Positions 1 through 12,534 are shown, numbered from the stretch's first letter. The stretch is DNA of 64,000 nucleotides from Sesamum alatum (GCA_034509735.1 JACGWO010000005.1:28488479-28552478); one strand, 5' to 3'. The notes: generated by a model not told the origin, from the letters alone. Numbers and translations: made by a program.

Positions 1-700
1 GCTCGGCGGTCGGGGGATTCGCTATTCTGGTGGCGTGTGATTTGGCAGGCAGAAAAGCAAAAATTAAGAAGAAAAAAGAAGAGGGGAACGGATGAAGAAG
101 AATCAACTTTTTTTATTTTTCATTTTTTTATTTTTATTTTTGTTAGCTTAAAATGGAGGGGGGAAAGTACAAATTTACCCTTTAAAAAATTGACCTTACA
201 CGCGTCTATTTCAAACGGCCAAAAGATACACTAATTTTGACCTGAAGATGAAAAATAAAGGTAATATGCAAAATTTACAAAGGTTGGGAGGTGATTTGTA
301 AAAAAAACCCGGGGGGGGGGGGGGGGGGGGGAAGTGTAAATGACCCCATATGTTCGGAGGTGTCTGCATTTTACCCTAATTAAAATACTGGACGTAGAAA
401 AATCACTATAAAACCAACATAAGCTATTTAAAAGTATTTAAATGAAAACACATATTGACAACAACAAAGTTAGTTATTTTAAGGACTCAATTTAATGAAT
501 AGTATACATTTAAATCAATTGTACCATGTCAATAAATCAATTATTGTATTATATTTCTAGACTAGAATTCAAAATTAATAATTTAAAAGGATTGCAGCGT
601 AAATAAATAGCAAAATATTTTTCTATTCAAAATTAAATAAACGATAAATGAAATTAAATCACAAACAAACTACAATAGCATCACACATTAGTCATAAGTT
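1..700. other. AT-rich non-coding DNA with a pure G tract
   Basis: No gene is visible. The stretch is AT-rich with many short homopolymers. Bases 308-310 are C and 311-331 are an unbroken run of G, a likely sequencing and assembly trouble spot. Phrases such as 'taccct' on both sides of the G run resemble ends of the small repeats seen later in the window, but I could not define an element. The short open frame at about 37-234 is low-complexity Lys/Phe-rich translation and is not supported. Confidence 0.5.
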
Positions 701-1399
701 GAGATCACATATAAGTATCACAAACTCATGTCCCCGGCATCCCTTAGTTTTGTTAGTATGTAACATATGAAACGAAATTTAACGAGATCATAATTTAGAC
801 GTCCAAGTGTATGCCTAAGAATAATAATGGCGGCGCAGTTGTGAACCATGTAGGTGATGCGGTCGAGAGGTACTGTCACCCTCACTAGCAGTTTGACCTT
901 CACGGTCTGACTGCACTCCAAAATGACGGATGTAATCCATCCATGATCCAATATCACCAACGATCGAGCCCATGTCTAGGCTTCAATGAGGTGCTAATGA
1001 TACGCTCCGTCTCATTCGTGCGCCATCAACAACATGTGCCACCTGGCCCACATCATCCCAATTGCCAACATGGGTATGCGACTGTATGGTGGGAGAAATG
1101 GATTCCGAAATGACAATGGGGGCATCTCTATCGCCTCTCATCGAACTACGCACAGTGTTACTGTTGTTGCCATAATGTGTATACTATGCTCCCTTGCAAA
1201 TACATATAGTACTCGAGCCGGGCCCTAGACCTCGAGCGTGCTCGGGTAATGCGGCTCTAGGTATTGATAATAATGTCAGGCCAATGGGAGGAGCTGTTAT
1301 AATTGGATTAAAAACAATCAACATTGCGTGAGATAGAAAATACAGATTTAATAGCATAAAATTTGACTAAGTTTATTATGAATAGCACTATATACTCTT

Positions 1400-1760
1400 C
1401 TCGTAGGTTCATGTAATTTGCTGGGAAAATTCATACAAAATGTTTCTATGTCATATCGTATCCCTGGGATCTCAATGATTTCATGGAACTGAAGAAATCG
1501 CTTTTTGAACTCATAGAACTTCTGATGGACCTACTCCCGCGTGTAACGATAGCCAAAATGTCATCGTAATGCACTAGCTCGATATGCCATTTGGGCCTCC
1601 GCAAGATCATCGTCTCTCATGGGAGTACATGTGTTGGCATCCACGATAATCCACATGAATCAGTGTACTATGTTTAATGTCCAATGGTTCTCCTATGGAA
1701 ATCCAGCGCGCTTTAGGTATCTGCAATATGCCATGATGAAATGAAAACACTCGTATTTTG
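1400..1760 (-). pseudogene. Decayed Myb/SANT-like DNA-binding domain remnant
   Basis: Reading the minus strand from about 1760 to 1400 gives a protein-like stretch broken by several stops. Its recognisable part runs through 'VHQKFYEFKKRF', 'FHEIIEIPGIRYD'. The pattern (aromatic, then a basic helix, then F-x-x-I-I...G-x-x-[WY]-D) resembles the C-terminal part of the Myb/SANT-like domain found in plant transposon-derived proteins, for example ORF1 of PIF/Harbinger elements. No transposase partner is seen beside it. The surrounding 700-2500 bases look like older coding DNA in composition but I cannot assign them. The family assignment is an inference from pattern. Confidence 0.35.
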
Positions 1761-2837
1761 ACAAAAAATAAGGTTAGACAGTGGACAGAGACAATGTTGC
1801 ATGCTTAGAAGTGACTTCTAATTTTGAAGCTATCAATGTGCGAATGAAAAGTATATAACATAAGAAATACAAGAAAATTACTTATAAATAAAAGTAAATC
1901 ACACAGTCAATATTTTTTCTATTGAAACAAGTCATTGAGACTTTTAGTACATTAGGACTACTAATGCATAGTTAATGTTCCATAATATCACCGTCATCCT
2001 AGTTTGGATGGAAAGATGCCCACATTTGCATCGCTATGTTGTCCAGAGATTCCGTTAGGCTTCTATCTCAGTAATGGTTGGATATCCCCTATGGTAAAAC
2101 TATCCATGTTGGGTGGAATGTCATCTTCTGTTTTATTGAATATGTTGTCATCCTGACTGAACTTCCGAACGAAGTTGTGAAGAGAGAGGCCGGCCTTTAG
2201 AGGCGGAACGAGACTTGGCGTTGAGGGGAACCAACCTGCTGCCTATGTAATTTTTCACACAGGGTGACAAAACTGGACAGACCGACGGCATAACTCAAAT
2301 GGCAACGTCATCCAAGGCGGCGTACAATGGCGCGACTCTTTGTAAGGTGTATTGTGCGGTTTGGGTGGTAGATCTTGACAAACTGCCTCTACGAAGTGCC
2401 TCGCTCTGCCTTGTTGTCATCTGCTCTCATACGTCAGACTCGTGCATTCCTCGGCGGTAAGCATTGGGTGCTTTCACACTGTTCTACAGTCAGCAATGGC
2501 GGATGGTAGGTGGGCTCTCCTTTCAATTTTGGTGTAGGCCTGCAAAATGAAGACAAATGAAACACAACACTGCAAAACTACACAAATAGTGGGCCAAGAA
2601 CTTTTTATTGTTAAAAAATAATGTAAAAACACACAAAAAAATGCCCAATACATATCCACCGAAATAATACACTCTACTTCGGGGCATGTCAAAGATGGGC
2701 CCAAAAAAAATCCAAACATAGTGCTTGGTATTTGGAAATTTGAAGGGGATTTTTTCTAAAAAAAACTGCAAATAAATTGGAAAATTTTAAACACAAGCAA
2801 GCTCTCAAAGTATTTACTCTATATATGGTTGTACTAT

Positions 2838-3858
2838 TATAGACAAGTAAAATTTCATGTCCAATCAAATGATGACAAGTGTAAAATAATATATTGAGTA
2901 TTAATTATATTCTATTTTTCTAAATTAATTTCAAATGTAAATAGTTAATTTAATTGATATTTTAATACATATTTCGTCATCAAATCAACGACCGACAAGC
3001 GTCAAATTGAAGTGTCTCCACCAATCAAATCATGCTTTGCAGTTAAAGATTCAAGTCAATCAGACGGGGCCACGTGGAGCAACTGCAGGTACGCTCCAAT
3101 CAAATCAAGACGAATATTTTCGATATTTATCTCTTTGAAAAATATAGTTATTAAGGAAATAATATTAAAATTAACCAATCATGTCATCCCAAATATTTAA
3201 CGTATTTTTCTCTTTAAATAAAATTGTAAAGAGATAATACAAAGGTGTTCAAGTTCACCACGACTCTACTGGTTCGACACCTATATAAAGGGGTCCCCGG
3301 AGCTCATTCAAAACACAAACACACACACACACACACAAATACACAATTGAAGATACAAGTGAAGACACAAGCAACAAAGCATTCAAGAAGTCTCAAAATG
3401 CTCTCAAGCGCAAATCATGAAAGATCCACGGCATTTAACAGAAGATCCAAGGCGTTCATCGCGGAAATCACCCAAAGTCAACGTTCGATTCGAGAAGAAG
3501 TAGGAAGGCCCGCAAATTAACGTTATCAAGACACAATCCATCTTGGCGGAAGATCAAAGCTTCAAATCCACCATGAAATATTCAAGTTCAAGTTAAAGAT
3601 TCCAAGTTCATAGCATTCAATCCGGGAATAAGTCGGAAGACCCCTAAATTAACATTATTTGAAGACCAAAGTCAACGTCGAAAGAGATCAAACGTCAAGT
3701 TCCACCTTCGAAGTTGTCAAAGTTAAAGATCACGTCCTGGAAGTAAAGAATCAAAGGTTTCAAATAGATATTTCGCACCCACAATATTCAATCAATGCAA
3801 GAAATTCATTTTTAATATTTTTTTGTTTCAATAAATTGAGTACGAAAATTTATTTACA
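2838..3858 (+). mobile_element. Solo LTR of the Tat-type Ty3/gypsy family
   Basis: This 1021-bp block is flanked by an exact 5-bp target-site duplication, ACTAT, at 2833-2837 and 3859-3863. It aligns along most of its length with the 5' LTR at 57162-58040 in the same orientation. Shared parts include the start (TATAGACAAG here, TGTAGACAAA there), a TATA box (near 3282-3289), a purine-rich transcribed part, an AATAAA poly(A) signal near 3830, and an end in TTACA. No internal domain follows, so it is a solo LTR left by recombination between two LTRs. The first base pair of the terminal TG has mutated to TA. It contains an (AC)n run near 3313-3335. Confidence 0.85.
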
Positions 3859-3863
3859 ACTAT

Positions 3864-4464
3864 ATTTCATTTGAAGCGCCAATATACGTTGGCTTGATTA
3901 GCAATGACGAACCATTTTCTATAAAAGGTTGTATTTAATTTCTTCTATATCGATTGAGAATTGTATTGGTGGATAACATATAAGTGTCTTTATAAGTATA
4001 CCAACCAAATTTTTATATACCAAAATTTAAAACTATTTCCATGAAGTATAAATTTTATTTGAAACATGATGTTGCTATATTTGACAAACAAAAGATCAAA
4101 GCGAATTAGTAGCAATAACTATTGACAAAAGAATTATTGATATTTTAAATTTTCAATACTTCTAACTTGTTTTTGTGATGCCTACTAACACTAAGAAATA
4201 TTGATTTGATAGTACACCTTGTATTTCAATTAATCTTATCTAAATTAGATTTGGCATAATCAATCACATTGTAAGTATCACACTTATTATATAATTAGTT
4301 ACTCTCTCCGAACTATATACCAACCATATAACAAGTGTAAATATAGCAAGTATATTACTTTTGTCATATGATTGGTATACATTTGGCAAAATATGGTGTA
4401 AGCTAGAATTTCTCCATATTTTTTAGGTTACATAAAGATGTATATCCATAGTGATGTACTTGCA
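3864..4464. other. AT-rich intergenic DNA
   Basis: No gene, RNA or clear element is visible. Composition is strongly AT-rich with frequent stops in all frames. Confidence 0.5.
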
Positions 4465-4650
4465 AAAGAATGCGAGATAAGATAACGTCGCAACAGATTG
4501 CAAGGTAAGTGAGATCGCAATAGGTTGCGTAATAAGATTTGCGGTCGAAATAGATTACAAGATAAGTGAGGTTGCAACATATTGCGAGATAAGATAAGGT
4601 CACAATAGGTTGTGAGATGATATGAGGTCGCGATAGATTGTGAGTTATAA
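4465..4650. repeat. Degenerate tandem repeat, about 30-bp unit
   Basis: About six diverged head-to-tail units share a core of the form GGTCGCAATAGATTGCGAGATAAG. Spacing between cores is roughly 28-34 bp. Short open frames on the minus strand here are repetitive (Leu/Ser/Cys-rich) and come from the repeat. Confidence 0.6.
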
Positions 4651-5141
4651 CAATAATTATATACCTTGAAAAGCAATTAGACACATTTGATAATCCTTTG
4701 CTCGTCAGTGTATTCTCGTCCCACAAGTGCATCGATGGCGTTGGCACCGAGGTCTTCTTATCTCCTCACCCACATTCTGTGTTGGCTTGTTTTGTTAATT
4801 ATCATCATCATCGACATTAATATGCAACGAATTGATGATGTTTTAGAACTGGACTCTACATAATCATGATATGCAGTAAATGACGAAAATGAGATTGGTG
4901 TAATGTTATATCCTGATGCATATCTTTGATTAATGCCAATGCTGACAACCTTAGCTTTAGGCTTCTTCCCATAGCTGACAACAAAATTTGATAACAATTG
5001 ATACATATTTTCATATATCCAAACCACCTATATATGTTTAAGAAAAAAAGGGCAAACACGATACAATCGAAATGCCCAAAGTCACCGCCTTTACCATCTG
5101 TCTCTATTATATTGTCCTCGAAACTTCGTTATTCTATGCCA

Positions 5142-5168
5142 TGTTCATACCTTTCCCACATGCTCTCT

Positions 5169-5213
<45 letters not shown>

Positions 5214-5322
5214 CACACACACACACACACACACACACGAACACACATGTTCATACCTTTCCCACATGCTCTCTCCCCCTCTCTCTCTCTCTCACACACA
5301 CACACACGAACACACATTCTGT
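5142..5322. repeat. Compound (CT)n/(AC)n microsatellite, itself duplicated
   Basis: A block of about 105 bp (ATGTTCATACCTTTCCCACA, then a CT run, then an AC run ending GAACACACA) occurs twice in tandem, from 5142 and from 5247. The CT and AC tracts differ in length between the two copies. All open frames across it are low-complexity artefacts. Confidence 0.85.
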
Positions 5323-5553
5323 ATGTATGTATACATAATACATGTCGTATTCATAGCTGACCCCAATTTTTTTTTTCAAAACAAAAATCCACTGTTGTAC
5401 TGTGATGCGTTCACATTGCCGTTCACACATTCTGTCAATCATCTCAATAACTGTATTATATTTATATAAGGCATTCCATTTTCACAGAGAATTTCTGATT
5501 GCATCTCTTTCTTTCTTCATGCTTTAGACTTTTTTTAGGAAGCCCGTTTGGAG

Positions 5554-5685
5554 ATGAATGAGAACAAGCAGCAGCCGCAGAGGAAGAGAAGAAGAAGAGA
5601 AAACACGAGTGATGGCGTTGGAGACGTGGACGTGAAGCAAGTGAAGACTAAAGGGTTAAATGAGATCTTCTTTGATTTTACTTGA
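5554..5685 (+). CDS. Small unrecognised ORF with a basic N-terminal stretch
   Basis: This 43-codon frame starts MNENKQQPQRKRRRREN and ends NEIFFDFT. The local sequence is less AT-rich than its surroundings. A pyrimidine tract followed by 'TTTTAG' about 15-20 bases upstream could be a splice acceptor, so this may be one exon of a longer decayed gene. The RKRRRR run would act as a nuclear-localisation signal if expressed. It lies downstream (minus-strand sense) of the plant-mobile-domain remnant and could be part of the same transposon. No family is recognised. Confidence 0.2.
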   Translation: MNENKQQPQRKRRRRENTSDGVGDVDVKQVKTKGLNEIFFDFT

Positions 5686-5799
5686 GGGTGAAGAAAAGAA
5701 CAATCTTGAAGAGTTGGAGAAGGCCAATCAAGAAAAAGAGTTGATTGAAACATGCCCATAATAAGCTTATGCCTGGCTTGGCATGTATGGAGCTGATTG

Positions 5800-6850
5800 A
5801 AACCAATCATCTTGTTGTGGCAGTTGAGGCATGTTGCAAACTTGATGTAAATGTTGAGGTGTATGCACCGTTGAAGGACCACCTATATCCATCCCAACAG
5901 TATCACCTCCAACTGAACTAGTTGTATTATGCTACATCTCTTTTGTGTCTCTGGAACGTGGTCAGGGCATTCTCGTAGGACGCTACAGCTTGACGACCAT
6001 ATTCGGTGTTTGTTGAGAACAATTTCATAACATGTTGTAATTCGACCTCGACTCGGCAATTGGTTGAACTCTTTGACATCATGTGTCTAGGATAACAACT
6101 TAATTGAAGGGATTACACCTATTCAGCCTGAAGTACGTAAAAAATAGTGAATTTTAATGTAAAAGAAAATGTGTTTAAAATAAAGTATGTTTTATTATAT
6201 AACATACCGGAATTGGCAACGAGGATGCATCTCCCAGTTGGTACCCACTTTGCACATGCCTATTAGTAGATGGTGATACTAAATGACACGTTATTTTGTT
6301 GTACCAAATCCCAATATCCATGGTTGTATCTATTCCGTTGGAAATGGGTGGTCGATGCACAATCGTATTATATCGTCTCTGCCATAGTATTGTATGTGTT
6401 GTAGGTGCCAGTCCGTGCCCAGATTTGCTTTAAGGGAGATCTGATGCAGGCTCATGTCTTGAGCATTTGTCAGTTGTGGAATGTCTTGCCTCATTTCGAA
6501 TTGGCGAGAACCCATTTGGGATGATGCATTTCCACAATGGCGAAGATCAGAGGATATGTTGATGTCCACAACTGGGGGATAAATTTAGCTGCGTAGGCTA
6601 TAATGCATTCATGAGTCCATGTCATAAGATTGCTAATAAAAGTGGTTTAAATGCAATGATGTAAATTAGTGGCGCAATTAATATTTATATAAATGTACTT
6701 AATATTCTGAGTGTTGTATACCTGATCAACTTGCATGTCATCTAGTATATTGCTAAAGACCCGGATAGTCGTTCGTATTGCCTGGGTGAAGTTGCGTGAG
6801 TAGTTCCCGGCTGCACCATATGGTGGTATTGGGAGAAATCGATTATTATA
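5800..6850 (-). pseudogene. Plant mobile domain (PMD) protein remnant, C-terminal half
   Basis: Minus-strand translation in pieces from 6850 down to 5800 resembles the plant mobile domain (aminotransferase-like PMD, as in MAIL1 and many MULE-associated proteins). Pieces in order: FSNILDDMQVDQ; IFAIVEMHHPKWVL; QFEMRQDIPQL; LHQISLKANLGTDWHLQH; MDIGIWYNKITCHLVSP; and near 5980-6030 GRQAVASYENALTTF. A frameshift separates 'EMHHPKWVL' from 'QFEMRQDIP', and a probable intron lies between about 6590 and 6720. These pieces match the usual order at the C-terminal end of the domain, including the W-Y-x-x-I-T motif. It is divergent from the MULE transposase remnant starting near 6960, so the two were probably carried by one element. 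Not functional. Confidence 0.65.
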
Positions 6851-6959
6851 AGTTTATAATTAGCCTGTATTACACGTTCCTCACTAAGATTGGGTGATAG
6901 TGGAGTGATATGTACTAAGCCATGGTTGAGTTGTTAGCCTAGTTCTGCAACAGGAATCC

Positions 6960-7839
6960 CATGGTACAGTTTGAGGATGACTTGTGAAATTATTTATGGC
7001 ACATGGGATAGTTCAGTTCGAAAGCTATCAAGTTATATGTGAGCTCTCCAAAAATGGAATGAAGGAATGTTGTTGAATGAGCACGCAAAACCTTCTAGCG
7101 GTCAATGGTTCATATGTGATCACATACGTCTTCTGGGCGTTCAAAGCGTGTTTGCAGGGTTCAAATTTTATCGCAAAGTCATCAGTATAGATGGAACCCA
7201 TTCATATAGAAAGTAGAAACACAAAATGTTGAGTGCAACTGCCATGGATGGAAATCAATAGGTACTTCCTATTGCGTTTGCAAATATCGATGAAGAACAC
7301 AAATGTTGAGCAAACGTATTATAAAAAGGTGGTATGGGATGTGCCTTATTTTTTGTCGATATTCCAGACTTTGTGCCACCTCGTGGAGTGCACCAATATT
7401 ACTTGAGGTACGTGCGTTCTAATTTTAGCATCGCTACAAAATGTACAATTGAAGGAGTTTTGTTGGAGAGTTGGTTCTGAATATCAAATCAGAAAGTTTA
7501 ATCGAATGATGGACGAGATAAAGACCCACAAGTTAGAAGTGTTTGTATACTTAAATCAGATCGAAAAGGAAAAATGGTCAGCTTCTCATGGTGCGGATGG
7601 TGGTTCGGTATTCTGACAACCAACATGTCAGAATGTATCAATGGAGTTTTCAAAACAGCTTGCCGCTTACCTATGGCTGAAATAGTGGAAATAACATTTG
7701 CTCATTCTGCCCATTATTTTCATGGGAGAATGCCGAAGAGTAGTTAATGTTAAACAACAACCAACTCTGGACAGGCTACGCATATAATTGTTCAAAAGTT
7801 GATCCAAAAAAAGTGTTGAGCATGCGGTGACGAGATACC
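6960..7839 (+). pseudogene. MULE (Mutator-like) transposase remnant, 5' part
   Basis: Plus-strand frames give a decayed MuDR/MULE transposase. Recognisable stretches include 'GFKFYRKVISIDGTHSY', which holds the first catalytic Asp context (S-I-D-G-T-H), followed by 'MLSATAMDGNQ', 'LPIAFANIDEEH', 'SECINGVFKTACRLPM' and 'FAHSAHYFHGRMPKS'. Several stops and frameshifts interrupt it. The sequence is cut at 7839 by the copia insertion and resumes at 12906. In life the enzyme would cut and paste Mutator-like elements. This copy cannot encode it. Confidence 0.7.
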
Positions 7840-8191
7840 TGCAAAGTAAACATGAACGACGACATGAAGGAAGAGTTCATGCTCAGAGAGTTTGGAAAAA
7901 TTTTGTTCTATGTATTTCATCAATGGCACTAAGGCCCCTTAAATACAAAAGGAAGGAAAAATATCTGATAACAACCCTAACTAACTCAACCGCCCAAGTA
8001 GTTGTGAAGTTGCTAACTACAACTAATAAAGCGTAACAAGAAAAATAGCAATTTACAGACTCAAAGTAACCTACACTAAAAACGTATGTTTTACTAAAAG
8101 AAGTGCTGGGATAAGGATGCGTTTTATCATAACACGCTTCTGGCAACGAACTTAACAACCGGACAACAACTGCTCACTATAGTTTTCTGCA
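7840..8191 (-). repeat. 3' LTR of the copia element
   Basis: This 352-bp block begins TGCAAAGTAAAC and ends TTCTGCA on the plus strand and matches 12548-12900. In element sense (minus) it is the 3' LTR, because the polypurine tract lies just inside it. Confidence 0.9.
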
Positions 8192-8203
8192 GGCCCTCCT
8201 CAA
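8192..8203 (-). other. Polypurine tract of the copia element
   Basis: On the minus strand the bases TTGAGGAGGGCC lie directly before the 3' LTR. This is the expected position and composition for the plus-strand primer of a copia element. Confidence 0.75.
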
Positions 8204-8219
8204 GTTGGGGTAGGAGAGA

Positions 8220-11200
8220 TCAATCCCAACTAGGAAAACAGACGTACAAAAGGAGCAGCTGGAAGAGCCTTGGTGAACAGGTCCGTGACCTGGTGTTGGC
8301 TGGGAACGTGACTTGGAACAATAAACCCCTTTTTGAATTGCTCCCGAACGAGATGATAATCAATATCGAGGTATTTCGTTGTTCGTGAAGGACGGGGTTT
8401 TCTGTGATACAGATGGCGGCCTTATTGTTGCAATGGAAAGGAACAGGTGTGGGGATGGAGACATCAAAATTCAACAAGGAGGTAGCTAATCCAGAGAAGC
8501 GCACAAACAGTAGAAACCATACTACGATATTCGACCTCGGAGGAAGAACGGGAGACGGTGGCTTACTTCTTGGTCTTCAAAGAGATGAGGGAATCACCAA
8601 GGAAGATACAGTACCCAGTAACAGAACGGTGAGTGTCCAAACATAAAGTCCAATCAGAGTTTGAATAGGCGGCAAGGTCAAGGGAAACATCCCTTGGGAA
8701 GAACAGATCAAGAGAAGATGTTCCCTTCAGATAAAGAACGAGATATAGTGCAGCATCCCAGTGTGGCTGGCGAGAATGTTGCAAAAACTGACTGAGTTGT
8801 TGTATGGCAAGAAATATCCGGACGAGAGAAATCCAGATAGAGAAGTCTCCCAATGAGACAACGATAATGCTCAGGCGAGGGCTTGAAGAAGCATCAAGCT
8901 TGATGCCTGCAGGAAGTGGAGTGGTTGTAGGTGTGGCTGAATCCATTGAATAATCGTGCACAATATCAAAGAGATATTTGTGTTGTGTAACACATGTCGC
9001 GTGTGTAGAGCTAGCCAATTCGAGCCCTAAGAAGTACTTGGCGTGGCCCAAATCCTTTATAGTAAACAAGTCGTGCAAATAAGTCTTAATCGTTGAAAGG
9101 GCCTTAAGGGAACTACCCGTAAGTAGCACATCGTCAACATATACAATCAGTGCCACGAAATCAGATTCAAACCACTTGATGAATAGGCAATGGTTGTGCG
9201 GAGATTGCCGGAAGCCAAAAGCCTCAAGCTTGGAGGTTAGCTCAATATCCCACTGGTGAGACGCTTGCTTCAAGTCGTAAAGAGACTTTCAGAGTTTGCA
9301 AACTAAGCCTCATGCTGCCTTGGTATAGCCCTCAGGGGGATGCATATAGACCTCTTTGTCTAATTGTTCATGGAGGAACGCATTGTTGATGTCCAACTGC
9401 AAGAGAGGCCAAGAGCGTGCTGTGACAATGGCAATAAAGATCCGCACCGTAACAGTTTTAGCCACCGGGGAAAAACTGTCAAAATAATCAACTCCCTCAA
9501 TTTGTGTGTAGCCCTTCGCCACAAGCCGAGCTTTGTGCCTCTCAATAGAGCCATCGTGGTTCAACTTCACCTTGCAAACCCATCGAGAGCCAATGGCCTT
9601 CTTCCCTGCTGGAAGTTCAGTCAAGTCCCAGGTGTGATTTGTTTCAAGAGCCTCAAGCTCTCTAGCCATAGCCTCCTTCCATTGTGCATGTTGGCTGGCT
9701 GAAGGTACGACTTTGGCTCCCAGATCACCTCAACCTACGCCAAAAACATAGTGTGTGTAGGGCTAAAAGATGATGGAGAACATATACGAGGAGTGAAAGA
9801 GGAGAGATGACAAACGAAATCTTGCAACCACTGTGGTTGTGTAATCTGTCTAGTGGACCTTCTAACGACTGGTTAAGGTATGTCTGCAGGGAGTGGTGAT
9901 GAAGGGAGAGTAGTGGTAGGATTAGTGTTCTTTGATGACTGAATAGGATGGATAGGTGGCAAGCAGCGCAGTGTCCCCATGATCAACAGGATCTGGTGCT
10001 GGAACAGGATGGTAAGAGGAAGCAATCTGCGGAGTGGACTTAAAAGGAAATTGACCCTCAAAGAATTGGACATCTCTCGAAGTAAAGATTGATTTCTTGT
10101 CAAGATGATAAAGTTAGGCCTTTTGAGTTTGACTATATCCGAAGAAGACACATTTATGGGCTCTAGGATCAAACTTGTCCTTATGGGGAAGGACATTGGT
10201 GGCATAGCATAAGCAGCCGAAGACTCTCATATGGTCGATGGAGGGTGGTTTTTGATATAGGATTTCATAGGGTGACCTCCAACGTAGGACGAAAGAGGGT
10301 AATCGGTTGATGATATAAGTTGCAGCTAGTATACATTCCTCCCCCCCCCCCCCCAAATCTCCTAGGAAGAGAAGCTTGGTGCAACAAGGCTCTAGTAACA
10401 TTAAGGAGGTGTTTGTGTTTACGTTCGACTACCCCGTTTTGTTGAGGTGTGTGAGGACAAGAGCGTTGATGGATGATTCCCAAAGATTGAAATAAAGCGT
10501 GGCATTTGGCATTAACAAATTCTGATCCATTGTCGGACCTGATGATCTTGACAGTGGTATGAAAATTGGGGTTGGATAGAGGTTAATAATGTAGAAAGTT
10601 TGTCCCCCACTTGTGACTTATCTTGCAACATAAAAACCCAAGTCCCCCTACTATAGTCGTCAACTATGGTAAGAAAGTAATGGCAATTGGTTATGGTTGG
10701 AGTTTTGTATGGACCCAAACATCCAAGTGAATTAGTTCAAACACAGTCGTAGTTTTAATTTCATGTATGGGAAAAGGTAGTCGCTACTGTTTAGCAGCAG
10801 GGCAAATGTCACAAGTATCCCAAGATCCTGTAAGTTTTATTGATGAAATTCGTTGCATTACATTGTATGATGGATGCCCTAGCCTTTTATGCCACAAAAT
10901 AGCATCATTAGTGACACCAGACAGATTACAAGAAGGAATTGGATGGACAGGTACAAGATTTTTCAGTTTGATGGAAGAATCAAGAGATGACTTATCAATG
11001 ACATACAACCCACCTACCACACTACCCACAACCAATGTTTGCTTAGTCTTCTGATCCTGCAACCAGCAGTAAGAAGAAGAAAAAAGAAAGGTTAAGTGGC
11101 TGGAAGAACACATCTTCTGAACAACCAACAAGTTGTACTTAAAGTTCGGAACACATAGAACATCATTGAGCTTAATTTGAGGACTTAGGTGCACATCACC

Positions 11201-12470
11201 AATGCACCAAACTCACTGAGAAGAGCCATTAGGGAGATGCATTGAGGATTTATGGAAAGGAAGATGTATGTTGGTGAGAAGGTTGGAATATACACACATA
11301 TTATTAGTAGCACATGTATCGATAATCCAAGAACCAAAGGCATTAGACTTAAAAATACCTACAAAGTCATCCCCTTGTGCAAAGTTGATTTGTAGAGGGT
11401 CCTGTTGTTGTACTGGTACATTCCCTTTCATTAGCCGAAAAAGTTCAGACACCTGCTTCATAGCTTCTCCAAAGTCACTGGAAGCATCCTCAGTTTTGGC
11501 ATCATCATTAGTGTTCACATTGAAGCCTCTGGCTACTCCTCCTTCCTTACGTCTCTGGTCCTTCAAGGTCTTAAAACATGTATCTTTTGTTTGCTCGCTT
11601 TACACAGTTAGCACACTATGAGATTTCTTGTCCATTGCACCTCTCCTTCGATACTCTCTTTTTCCTGCATTAGTTGGTTCCCTCTTCTGACTTCCTCTTC
11701 TGTCTTCAGACCACTTTGTATGTAAAGCTACACCTCCATTCCCTTCCCCCTGTCTGCATATTTACAAGTCGCTGCCTCTCCACTCGGAGGACTATTGAAT
11801 AGGCTTTGTTCACAGTCGGGAAAGGGTCCATGACCAGAATTTGGTTACGAATATGATCATACATATCATCCAAGCCATCAGGAACTGAACTAACTTGGTC
11901 AGATTTGCTTCTTCTGCAATCACTTTTGCATAACCACAAGTGCATCATCCACAGGTGCAGGTTCGAGTCGGCATCAAACACTCCATTTCATCCTAAAGTA
12001 CAGACAGCTCGTTGAAATACTCAACAACACTTAATGTACCTTACGAAATTGACGCTATGTCACGTTGTAATTGATAAACAAGAGGTCCATTATTTTCCCC
12101 ATACCTCTCATCTAGATAAAGCCACAATTGCCTAGATGATTTTGTGTACCGAAAAGGTTTCGTTACATTTTATTCATAGCAATTAGGATCCAGGAAGTTA
12201 CCATTGACTCGACCCTGATCCAAGTCTCGTAGGACTTCGACGTTACCTCCGGCGCAGTATATCTGCCATCAATGAAGCCAAGCTTCATTTCGCACGTAGT
12301 GCGATCACCATGGACCTTCTCCAGCCTAGAAAGTCCGATCCGTCAAACTTGTCACTCACTAGGATCATCCCTAGGTGATCTGATCCATGAAGATGGAGGA
12401 ACTCAGGTTCGCGTCTATCTCCAGCATCCATGGTAGCTAGATTTCTTCGTTCGTCTCCTATCGCAACCAT
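8220..12470 (-). pseudogene. Copia Gag-Pol polyprotein remnant
   Basis: Read on the minus strand, in order. Gag N-terminus at 12470-12285, with 'HGSDHLGMILVSDKFDGSDF' typical of copia Gag. A further Gag piece at 11981-11706. Protease around 11340-11290 with 'WIIDTCATNNM', where the usual D-S-G is D-T-C. GAG-pre-integrase at 11050-10784 with 'LWHKRLGHPS' and 'CDICPAAKQ'. Integrase core at 10718-10114 with 'TIVDDYSRGTWVF' and 'PHTPQQNGVVERKHKH'. Reverse transcriptase at 9669-8700 with 'RHKARLVAKGYTQIEGVDY' and the catalytic 'YVDDVLL'. RNase H at about 8660-8400 with 'SVTGYCIFLG'. Frameshifts lie near 9290, 10480 and 11200, and stops are scattered. A C-tract at 10341-10354 causes one frame break. 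Not functional. Confidence 0.88.
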
Positions 12471-12534
12471 CTATCAAGTCTAACAGCCACTGTTGTTGCT
12501 ATATGCAAGGAGTATCCAGAGTCCTTCAATCAAA

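Noticed and set aside
5060..5442. Several open frames of 60-120 codons across the CT/AC microsatellite
   Set aside because: They are Ser/Leu/His/Thr-repeat or Cys/Val/Arg-repeat translations of a dinucleotide tract, on both strands, and match no protein.
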